A model generated the notes under the pieces. That model saw only the letters and a program-made list of their open reading frames with translations. It did not search any database and was not told the origin of the DNA. Positions 1 through 5,823 of a DNA stretch of 10,609 bases are shown here, piece by piece. Source of the DNA: DASWUZ01 sp036401395 (GTDB lineage Bacteria > Acidobacteriota > Terriglobia > Terriglobales > Acidobacteriaceae). Within the stretch, counting starts at the first letter, position 1; every line of letters begins with the position of its first letter. The DNA lies in NCBI GenBank assembly GCA_036401395.1, contig DASWUZ010000088.1:1-10609 (forward strand), in the 5' to 3' direction. The position numbers and the translations under genes were made by a program.

Positions 1-291
1 AAAGACGGGCTGCAAGCGTCGGCGAAGCGGCCGCAATTCGCGGCTGGACGCGCCCGTTATGCGGCTGCCGTCGAAGGTCACGACGCCCGCGCTCGGCTCG
101 ATGAGCCCGAGAATCATCCTCGCGACCGTACTCTTGCCGGAGCCCGATTCCCCAACCAGGCCGAGGGTTTCCCCTCTCTCGATTGTGAACGAGACGCGGT
201 CGACGACCAGCTTTTCTTCGCTCGCGGTACCGGCAATGCCACTTCGTCGGGAGTAGCTCTTCGATAATCCCGCGACCTCGAGCAGCGCCAT
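1..291 (-). CDS. Peptide-type ABC transporter ATP-binding protein, N-terminal fragment (cut by window edge)
   Basis: The complement reads from an ATG at 291 to the window edge without a stop (97 codons), starting MALLEVAGLSKSY, a common opening for ABC ATPases. Walker A is GESGSGKST at residues 47-55 (Lys53). It is followed by the LGLIEPSAG turn and by LRRRLQPVF, where the window ends just before the expected Q-loop glutamine. This spacing and the 'LRRRLQxVFQDP' style are typical of the DppF/OppF branch, which couples ATP hydrolysis to uptake of di- or oligopeptides (or nickel) at the inner membrane. The signature motif, Walker B and any C-terminal oligopeptide domain lie outside, so the substrate cannot be named. 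There is no Shine-Dalgarno sequence; TGCTACCAT lies 6 nt before the ATG, so the mRNA may be leaderless. It is divergent from the SDR gene, with 86 bp between starts. Confidence 0.88.
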   Translation of the reverse strand, partial: MALLEVAGLSKSYSRRSGIAGTASEEKLVVDRVSFTIERGETLGLVGESGSGKSTVARMILGLIEPSAGVVTFDGSRITGASSRELRPLRRRLQPVF

Positions 292-297
292 TTTCGG

Positions 298-306
298 ATG
301 GTAGCA
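298..306 (-). promoter_or_regulatory. Candidate extended -10 box for the ABC ATPase gene
   Basis: On the complement TGCTACCAT reads as an extended -10 (TG-N-TACCAT, 4/6 to TATAAT). Six bases separate it from the ATG at 291, so transcription would start at or next to the start codon. No good -35 is evident. Supported only by motif and position. Confidence 0.3.
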
Positions 307-377
307 TTTTGGATGGCGGCGACGATGTCGACCGCGCATCCCACTAGCACTCCAACTCAGGAGCAGAGGCGACGAAC

Positions 378-1112
378 ATGGCAGAGCGGTTGAAAGGCAA
401 GACGGCGATCATCACGGGAGCGAGCTCAGGCATAGGCTGGGCGAGTGCCATCGCGCTCGCTACAGAGGGGGCGAACCTGGTGGTCACGGCTCGGCGAAAA
501 GACCGCCTCGAAGAATTGGTTGCGGAAATTCAAGAGAAGGGCGGCAAAGCGATCCTCGTCGCTGGGGACGCTCGCGAAGAATCGACGGCCATCGAAACCG
601 TCGAGGCGGCCATGGAAACCTTTGGCCGCCTCGACATTCTCGTCAACAATGCGGGCCGCGGAGCTTACAAGCCCATCGTCGAGTTCAGCGTTGAAGAGTA
701 CGACGAGATGATGGACACCAATATGCGCTCGACCTTCGTCTTCACCCGCCACGCCGTTCCCGAAATGCTGGCGCAGAAGAGCGGCATCCTGCTGACGGTG
801 TCGTCCGTCGCTGGCGTACACGGCTTTGCCCGCGAGGCAATCTACTGCTCCACCAAATTTGCGCAGCGCGGATTTATGCAGGCGCTTGACAACGAGCTTC
901 GCCCCTCGGGTATTCGCGTCGGGCTGATACTTCCCGGCGGCGTCAAGACCGAGTTCGCGATTGGTCATGGACGCACGGAAGAGGGCGTGGCCGCCAGTGC
1001 CATGCTCGATGCTAAAGATGTTGCAGAGGCGGTCCTGCTCGCCTGTGTGCAACCGGAGCATTCGCGGATCATTGAGATTCGCATGAGGCCCATGGCCGAG
1101 CCTCTCACCTAG
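378..1112 (+). CDS. Short-chain dehydrogenase/reductase (SDR), classical type
   Basis: A 244-residue protein, the normal length for a classical SDR. It should be a soluble cytoplasmic NAD(P)(H)-dependent oxidoreductase with a Rossmann fold. Visible motifs in order: cofactor loop TGASSGIG at 13-20; Arg39-Arg40 after strand 2, favouring NADP(H) over NAD(H); NNAG at 90-93; Asn115; Ser142/Ser143; catalytic Tyr156-x3-Lys160; and a PGGVKT segment at 186-191. The tetrad Asn-Ser-Tyr-Lys is therefore complete. The substrate cannot be read from the sequence; many such proteins are annotated FabG-like or YdfG-like on similarity alone. The start is supported by AGAGG at 365-369, 8 nt before the ATG. The gene runs convergently into the polysaccharide co-polymerase gene, with 21 bp between stop codons and no visible terminator. 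A 232-residue antisense frame covers it and is rejected. Confidence 0.95.
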   Translation: MAERLKGKTAIITGASSGIGWASAIALATEGANLVVTARRKDRLEELVAEIQEKGGKAILVAGDAREESTAIETVEAAMETFGRLDILVNNAGRGAYKPIVEFSVEEYDEMMDTNMRSTFVFTRHAVPEMLAQKSGILLTVSSVAGVHGFAREAIYCSTKFAQRGFMQALDNELRPSGIRVGLILPGGVKTEFAIGHGRTEEGVAASAMLDAKDVAEAVLLACVQPEHSRIIEIRMRPMAEPLT

Positions 1113-1133
1113 CCTGGCGGGCATGAGAAAACG

Positions 1134-2555
1134 TCAAACGACGGCTGCTTCCGGCTCTGCCTCTTCCGTGGGCCTGCGGCCACCGCGCCGCGCGCCTAGC
1201 GCCAGATAAGCGAAGCCCACTGCCAGTCCGCAGCTGATGCTCGCCGCCGATATAAGCTCGGGCGATAAAATTTCTTCGGTCTTGCGAATTTCAGCTGCGG
1301 TGGCCACCGAAAATTGCGGGCCGGAAGGAATTGCTTCCAGCGGCCGGGGAGCAACCTGCTCAATCTTGGGTGCCGGAGGCGGTGGCGCCTCCGCAGCCGC
1401 ATTGCGCGCTGCCTCCGCCTTAGCCGGCAATGAGGTCAGCAGACGTCTTAGCTCAGCGGCCCTGGCCTCGCCCTCACTGAGTTTTGCGCGCATCTGCTCA
1501 AGGCTGTTCTGAATGGGCAGTTCCCTTTCATCCAGCGCTGCCAATCTCTGCGGGATATCAGACGCCGGCTTTGACGCTTCCCTGCGCTCCATTGGCACTA
1601 CCGGGCGCGGCAACTGGGCTATCTCCCCCTGCAACTCTTCCACCCGCTCCCGCGCATTGACTACGTCCGGATAATCCTCCGTATAGCGGTCACGCAACGC
1701 GGCCAGCACCTTTTCGTATGCATCGAGTTTCGATTGGAGGAGAGCACGCCGGGGGTCAGGGGGCGGGGGAATGGGCTTGGGCGCGGGCGGCGCCATCAGA
1801 GAGGCCTGCCTCAGATGCTCCTTCTCCTCTTCGATGGCGGCCAGCGAGTCAGTGCCGGACTGAATCTGGCTTTGCAGGTCCTCGCTGCTGTGCGCAATAG
1901 CGCCAAGTTCGGTGCGCACCTGGCGGATGGCCCTTAGCTGTGCAGCCTCTTCTCCAGCCGCCGTGCCCAGACTTGCGGAGTCTGAAGTCGTGGAGCCTGG
2001 AATAGGTTGAGCGGCGGCGGGCGGCGCTAACGATGGAGTTACGCTTGTCTGCCGAGAGGTCTGCTGAGCCGGAGGAGCAATACCTGGCGGGACTGGTACG
2101 GCATCTTGTATCTGCACCAGCAATTCAGCAACTGCGCTCGTGACTGCCAGCGCGTCCTTCCGGTTGTTCCCGCTAAAGGACACGGTGATCGCGCCCATGG
2201 TCGAGCCGGTGTAGATACTTTGAACAGAGAGCTGTGACCGGAGCCGTGAGGCGGTCCACTTTGGAAACATTTTTGAAGCCAAAGCTGTGTAGGGGTGAAC
2301 GCGGCGATCAATTTCGGCGACAGCATCTTGCGTAAGGGCAGCCTCCGCGACGGCCGGAAGCTCAGTGGAGCCAGCTGTGGAATTGATCCGGCCGGGACCG
2401 GCATCGAGTGCGCCGAGCAGGCCTACGGAGGCTGTGTATTGGTGCGAAAATTGAAGCCCGAGAGATGCTAGCGAGCCAGTTACAAACAGAGACAGTAATG
2501 CAGTAACAGCCACTCTCGAAGCACTGGCTTCAGAGATTCCGCGCGGTATTGCCAT
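1134..2555 (-). CDS. Wzz/GumC-like polysaccharide co-polymerase without kinase domain
   Basis: A 473-residue inner-membrane protein with the two-helix layout of polysaccharide co-polymerases: N-terminal membrane helix about 14-35, long periplasmic region, C-terminal helix about 433-453, short charged tail. The best family mark is LRDRYTEDYPDVVNARERVEEL (about 287-308), matching the 'RYt..HPDv' segment before the last coiled coil in Wzz/GumC proteins. Coiled-coil stretches fall near 204-250, 270-315 and 338-385. No Walker motif or tyrosine cluster follows the second helix, so no BY-kinase is fused. Unusually, three Pro/Ala-rich linkers (about 153-189, 255-268, 389-413) interrupt the periplasmic part. 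Its likely role is setting chain length and bridging to the OPX protein encoded upstream. The ATG has GGAGAG 8 nt upstream, and the gene lies 20 bp behind the barrel gene as last in the operon. Moderately sure of the family; chain-length function is inferred. Confidence 0.8.
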   Translation of the reverse strand: MAIPRGISEASASRVAVTALLSLFVTGSLASLGLQFSHQYTASVGLLGALDAGPGRINSTAGSTELPAVAEAALTQDAVAEIDRRVHPYTALASKMFPKWTASRLRSQLSVQSIYTGSTMGAITVSFSGNNRKDALAVTSAVAELLVQIQDAVPVPPGIAPPAQQTSRQTSVTPSLAPPAAAQPIPGSTTSDSASLGTAAGEEAAQLRAIRQVRTELGAIAHSSEDLQSQIQSGTDSLAAIEEEKEHLRQASLMAPPAPKPIPPPPDPRRALLQSKLDAYEKVLAALRDRYTEDYPDVVNARERVEELQGEIAQLPRPVVPMERREASKPASDIPQRLAALDERELPIQNSLEQMRAKLSEGEARAAELRRLLTSLPAKAEAARNAAAEAPPPPAPKIEQVAPRPLEAIPSGPQFSVATAAEIRKTEEILSPELISAASISCGLAVGFAYLALGARRGGRRPTEEAEPEAAVV

Positions 2556-2575
2556 ACGTAGCTCTCCGGCCAGAA

Positions 2576-3973
2576 TCAGCGGTGAGCAGTGAGAACCGGC
2601 TCATTCCTCTTAGGGGACCACCACAGTGTGAACGTCAGCACGTTGCGGTTGTCAGTGACAGGCAGCCCCGATACCTGGTAGTGGCGATACGCGGTCTCCT
2701 CAAGTAGAGTCCGGCCTAGCGGAAATATACCATCCGCCTCGGCAAAGCTGCCGGTGTGAGGTGCATTAGTGAGCAGGTCGTTGAAGTGTACGGCGGCGCC
2801 CGTCAGGCGCAAGCTTGCTCCTGAGGTAAACCTCTGGCGAACACCCGCCGACGCACTGTTGAGCAGGACGGCGTGTTCTACGACTCCGCCGCTAAGGTCT
2901 CGATTGGCAGCGAGGAAGACGTCGGTGCGAGGTGCGGCCCTCATGTAGACCGCCAGGTCGCCCGTACCCTGCACTCGTTTGCCGCAGCTTTGGGAAGCGC
3001 CGTCCAAGGCGCCAGACAAGCTGACCGAAGCACGGTCAGACCATTGCACGAGCCCGACTGCACCTAGCCCCGCCAGCGAACAATCCGCCCCGCCTGTCTG
3101 ACGGCTGACACCGGCGAAGAGTCCCAACGCCGTGCCCTGGCTCAGGGAGTGAAGCAACTCCGCCCGGCCTCGTTCTGTCTGCACGGTTGCATTGTCATCA
3201 TCAAAGTGGCGAAGAGTATGGCCGACAGAGAACCCGAGGGAACTGCGGCGCGAACCCTGGTAGTCGAGCTTCACGTCTTCCTGCTCATCGACCAGGTTCC
3301 CGGAATGGGTGCCGTAAGCCACAACGTCTGCGACCGGCGCCTCGGCCGTCCCCTCTTTAATATTGCCTACCTTGCGGTAGTCGAGCGGGCCGAGAGTACG
3401 CAGCACGTCGTTGCCATAGGAGTTTGTAAGGCCGCCCTGCCAGGCCCACCGCGTCGCCGGCGTACCGGAGAACCGTACAGCCCCGCGATTCAGCCCGGCA
3501 AAGTGGGCCCCGCTTAATTGGTAGTCGGCTCCGGCTCCGCCATCTTCCAGCGTCATCTGCCATTTGGGCATCCGCACGAATGCGGCAAAAGCACCTTGTC
3601 CGGCATAGGCCTGGGCATGGGTGCCTGCAACATAGTCGAGGCCACTCAGCGCGCCTACCGTGTATGAAAAGCCGCGGACTGCTGCGCCGGGTATGGTGAC
3701 TGTCGAGTCGCTGCCTACCTCCATGGACCGGCTAAGACTGATGGTGTTCCAGTGGTCAACGGTCCGGATGTCAGACCAGCAGGGCATTCCGTTACCGTTC
3801 TGCCCCAGCGCATCAGACACAGCGTCACCACAGTTGCTGACGCGGTTCTCGGCCACTGTTCTGGTCTTTGAGGCGTCTTGAGCAGTAAGGCTGGTAGCCG
3901 CGACCAGGAAGAGCCCCACAACCGTCGAAGGAACGGCAAAAGAACGATACATCCAGCTTGCGAATTGCCTCAC
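2576..3973 (-). CDS. Outer-membrane beta-barrel protein of the polysaccharide export operon
   Basis: A 465-residue secreted protein. A basic start and hydrophobic stretch (about 14-30) form a signal peptide ending near residue 31 (SLTAQ). From about residue 75 it alternates polar and hydrophobic residues, with many Gly, Tyr, Trp and Phe, short turns and acidic loops. Near the C-terminus it has VLTFTLWWSP (445-454), the aromatic last-strand pattern of barrels. No TonB box or plug is apparent. Four cysteines (48, 65, 298, 330) form two close pairs that could be disulfides. The start is GTG at 3973, overlapping the TGA of the OPX gene (GTGA), so translation is probably coupled. An ATG seven codons later (3952) is an alternative that also leaves a signal peptide. 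Position between the OPX and Wzz-like genes suggests the outer-membrane pore for the polymer. The barrel call rests on composition; its function is inferred from context. Confidence 0.75.
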   Translation of the reverse strand: MRQFASWMYRSFAVPSTVVGLFLVAATSLTAQDASKTRTVAENRVSNCGDAVSDALGQNGNGMPCWSDIRTVDHWNTISLSRSMEVGSDSTVTIPGAAVRGFSYTVGALSGLDYVAGTHAQAYAGQGAFAAFVRMPKWQMTLEDGGAGADYQLSGAHFAGLNRGAVRFSGTPATRWAWQGGLTNSYGNDVLRTLGPLDYRKVGNIKEGTAEAPVADVVAYGTHSGNLVDEQEDVKLDYQGSRRSSLGFSVGHTLRHFDDDNATVQTERGRAELLHSLSQGTALGLFAGVSRQTGGADCSLAGLGAVGLVQWSDRASVSLSGALDGASQSCGKRVQGTGDLAVYMRAAPRTDVFLAANRDLSGGVVEHAVLLNSASAGVRQRFTSGASLRLTGAAVHFNDLLTNAPHTGSFAEADGIFPLGRTLLEETAYRHYQVSGLPVTDNRNVLTFTLWWSPKRNEPVLTAHR

Positions 3974-4620
3974 GGAATCACCACCATATCTCCGGGTAGC
4001 AGCGCGATATTCTGCTCCACATTCCGGCCTTTGAGTACGTTCTCGTAATCGACTTTTAACTTTTGCCGGGTCTCCTGCCGCAACACGAATACCTTATGCT
4101 TGTGGGCATACTCCGTCGGGCCGCCGGAACGCGCGATCAACTGTGCGACGTTGATGTTTTCGATCAGCGGGTAGGCGCCGGGATGCTGCACCTCGCCGGT
4201 AATGTAGACCAGGCGGCTGTGGATCTCTTCGACCACTACGGAAACACGGGGCCGCTTCACGATGCGGCCGACGCGCTCCGTAAGCAGCACTTGTATCTGC
4301 TCGGGAGTCAGCCCGGTGACGGAGACATCGTCTACCAGCGGCATCGAGATGAAGCCGTCCGGCCGCACAACGGCTTTGGTAGTTAGCTGGGGCTCTTCCC
4401 AGACTGTGATATTCAGCACATCGCCGGCACCGACGTGGAACGGATGTTCGGAAGCCGGACGCCAGGTCAGGTTAGGGGCGGCCGACCGCGGGGCCGATGG
4501 ATCGGAGGTAGGGGCCGGGGCTGAGGCCGAGGCCACTTGCCTGTCCGGTGCTTGAGATTGTGAGAAACACGCGATTGGGAGAGTAAAAAGGAGTGCAAGA
4601 AGAAGCCTGTTTTTGGTCAT
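3970..4620 (-). CDS. Short OPX (Wza-type) polysaccharide export protein, Poly_export + SLBB
   Basis: A 216-residue exported protein. The hydrophobic leader (5-17) ends in LPIAC, so Cys18 may be a lipidation site, though Pro at -3 departs from a normal lipobox and ordinary signal cleavage further on is possible. An Ala/Pro/Ser-rich linker spans 24-57. The Poly_export domain follows at about 60-132, with GAGDVLNITVWEEP (64-77) and VRPDGFISMPLV (85-96). An SLBB region starts at VYITGEVQHPGAYPL (138-152). The protein ends at LLPGDMVVIP, immediately after the SLBB region. E. coli Wza is roughly 380 residues, with further SLBB repeats and a C-terminal amphipathic helix forming the outer-membrane pore; both are missing here. 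It should form a periplasmic ring linking the inner-membrane machine to a separate barrel. First gene of the operon. No Shine-Dalgarno before ATG 4620, only the GC palindrome CCCCGGGGCCC. Confidence 0.9.
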   Translation of the reverse strand: MTKNRLLLALLFTLPIACFSQSQAPDRQVASASAPAPTSDPSAPRSAAPNLTWRPASEHPFHVGAGDVLNITVWEEPQLTTKAVVRPDGFISMPLVDDVSVTGLTPEQIQVLLTERVGRIVKRPRVSVVVEEIHSRLVYITGEVQHPGAYPLIENINVAQLIARSGGPTEYAHKHKVFVLRQETRQKLKVDYENVLKGRNVEQNIALLPGDMVVIP

Positions 4621-4635
4621 GGGCCCCGGGGAGAC

Positions 4636-4662
4636 GTTATAGATTAGATTCTTCCTGGTTAA
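4636..4662 (-). promoter_or_regulatory. Candidate promoter of the polysaccharide export operon
   Basis: On the complement TATAAC (4641 to 4636, 5/6 to TATAAT) is preceded, 15 bp away, by TTAACC (4662 to 4657) as a poor -35. Transcription would begin about 8 nt before the ATG at 4620, giving a very short GC-rich leader. The spacing is below the usual 16-18 bp, so this is tentative. Confidence 0.3.
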
Positions 4663-4925
4663 TGGACGCCCCGCCTGAAGGATTGGATGTGTGATGAGAA
4701 CATTTCTGCGCTAGATAACTAAAGGCCAATTACCATGACTTTTAGCTTGCGGCCTGGTTTTTTGGACTAACGAGTTAAGTATCAGTGGTTTAGGCCTGAA
4801 AGCCTCTGACCTGACGTCTCACCGCGAAGTCGCATATTTGTGGTGGCGGGAACGTGCTGACGATCACTTACCCCCGTTTAGTGACGGAGCTGTTCGAAGC
4901 ACGGCCAGTCACGGAGGGAAGCAAT

Positions 4926-4962
4926 AGCAAAGCCCCTGAAGATGTTGTTCAGGGGCTTTGCT
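4926..4962 (-). terminator. Perfect 15-bp inverted repeat, likely terminator of the SYLF gene
   Basis: AGCAAAGCCCCTGAA (4926-4940) and its exact reverse complement (4948-4962) flank a 7-nt loop. It lies about 65 nt after the stop codon of the SYLF gene on the minus strand. The AAAGCCCC...GGGGCTTT form is typical of intrinsic terminators, with the T-tract inside the stem base. No long T-run follows on either strand. As the repeat is symmetric it could act in both directions, but no gene reaches it on the plus strand. Confidence 0.7.
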
Positions 4963-5027
4963 CCATTCCAGGCTGTAGATGAACACTGAAGTTGTGCTAG
5001 TTCAGCAGAATGTGCGTAAGCTGATGT

Positions 5028-5708
5028 TTATTTAGTGGAGCGGAAGAGCTGGTTTACGGTGGCCACGAAATGGCGGGCGCCGATTGGGGTGTGGACCCCG
5101 CCGCTCAGGATCTTCTCAAAAGGGATGACACTGCCGTAATAGGCGGCGGTATCATCATGGTTCTGGTTGACTACGTCGCCGGTAAGGTCGATGCCTGCGA
5201 AGACGCCCTTACTGCGCGAATAGGAAAGGATGCCTGCATTGGCTAGTTCGGTGGTCGAGGCCTGGGAATTACGTCCGACCGGGCCGGCGGCAACGGCCGC
5301 ATCCCCACCCAGCTTCAGCTTGTCCTTAAGCAGGTTCTGAAAGCCCTGGTGGTTCATCGTTATGAGTACCAGGTCTGTGGACTGACCGCCGATTTGCAGA
5401 CCAAAGCTCGCGCCGGTCAACTGAATGAATACTGGCGCGCTCCATCCATGCCCGGTGCGGCAGGAAACAACACCCTGACCATACTGACCGCCCACGCCGA
5501 ATGCCGCCTTTTTGAAGCCGGGAACTACGGCAACGCAGGTCGCCTTGCCGGCGATATTTTCGGGGATGCCCTTATCAGGGGTCATCATAAGCTGGTGGAG
5601 AACCTCGTGGGCCGCTTCGATGCGGTTGTTAAGCTTTTGCACGTCTGCGGCTGCGGCGGTCATGGTCAACGCGGTGGACACGCAGATTAACTGGACGATC
5701 TTCTTCAT
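5028..5708 (-). CDS. Secreted SYLF (Ysc84/DUF500) domain protein
   Basis: A 226-residue protein. Residues 1-21 form a clear signal peptide (Lys2-Lys3, hydrophobic core, Ala-rich cleavage site before Asp22), so it is exported to the periplasm or cell envelope. After a helical segment (23-45), residues about 46-222 match the SYLF fold: IAGKATCVAVVPGFKKAAFGVGG, then GQGVVSCRTGHGWSAPVFIQLTGASFGLQIG and TDLVLITM, with later AGPVGRNSQAST and the ILSYSRSKGVFAGIDLTG run. SYLF domains bind phosphoinositides or other lipids in eukaryotes (yeast Ysc84 also binds actin); the bacterial role is not established. The start is supported by GAGGGAA about 7 nt upstream. It sits alone between two operons, 115 bp after the histidine kinase gene on the same strand. 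A link to export is only positional. Confidence 0.92.
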   Translation of the reverse strand: MKKIVQLICVSTALTMTAAAADVQKLNNRIEAAHEVLHQLMMTPDKGIPENIAGKATCVAVVPGFKKAAFGVGGQYGQGVVSCRTGHGWSAPVFIQLTGASFGLQIGGQSTDLVLITMNHQGFQNLLKDKLKLGGDAAVAAGPVGRNSQASTTELANAGILSYSRSKGVFAGIDLTGDVVNQNHDDTAAYYGSVIPFEKILSGGVHTPIGARHFVATVNQLFRSTK

Positions 5709-5823
5709 TTTTCGATTCCCTCAGGGCCGCAGGACGGCGGCGGTTTCCCTACTTTGATGCAATAAACACTTTTGGGTTGTGTGCGATGGCAGACGTTCAC
5801 AGTGTGCACGCGGATGTGCAGGA

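Larger units (their letters stand above)
4621..5027. other. 407-bp intergenic region between the export operon and the SYLF gene
   Basis: It holds the upstream region of the export operon (candidate -10 near 4636-4641) and a strong hairpin at 4926-4962. Next to the OPX start codon lies the GC-only stretch 4621-4631, containing overlapping palindromes GGGCCC and CCCCGGGG. The middle part, about 4665-4925, is visibly more A/T-rich than the genes. It contains only weak inverted repeats (for example GTGAC/GTCAC near 4881 and 4910) and a short AGGCC/GGCCT pair before a T-run at 4758-4763. I see no convincing coding frame, tRNA or known riboswitch here. Confidence 0.6.

Noticed and set aside
426..1124. 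A 232-residue open frame antisense to the SDR gene
   Set aside because: It lies fully opposite a gene with a complete catalytic tetrad. Its translation has no recognisable motif; long antisense frames are expected in G+C-rich coding DNA.
3149..3517. A 122-residue plus-strand frame inside the barrel gene
   Set aside because: It is a shadow of the barrel gene, with no motif and no start signals.
4063..4386. Plus-strand frames opposite the OPX gene
   Set aside because: The minus strand has clear Poly_export and SLBB motifs; the opposite frames show none.
4723..4764. AGGCC...GGCCT followed by a T-run as a plus-strand terminator
   Set aside because: The stem is only 5 bp with a loop of about 23 nt, and no gene is transcribed toward it on that strand.
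5776..5800. TGTG...TCACA as a CRP-type operator upstream of the SYLF gene
   Set aside because: The half-sites are about 12 nt apart instead of 6, so they do not form a CRP box.
5805..5820. TGCAC/GTGCA hairpin after the kinase gene as a terminator
   Set aside because: The 5-bp stem has no T-run and is too weak to support the call.
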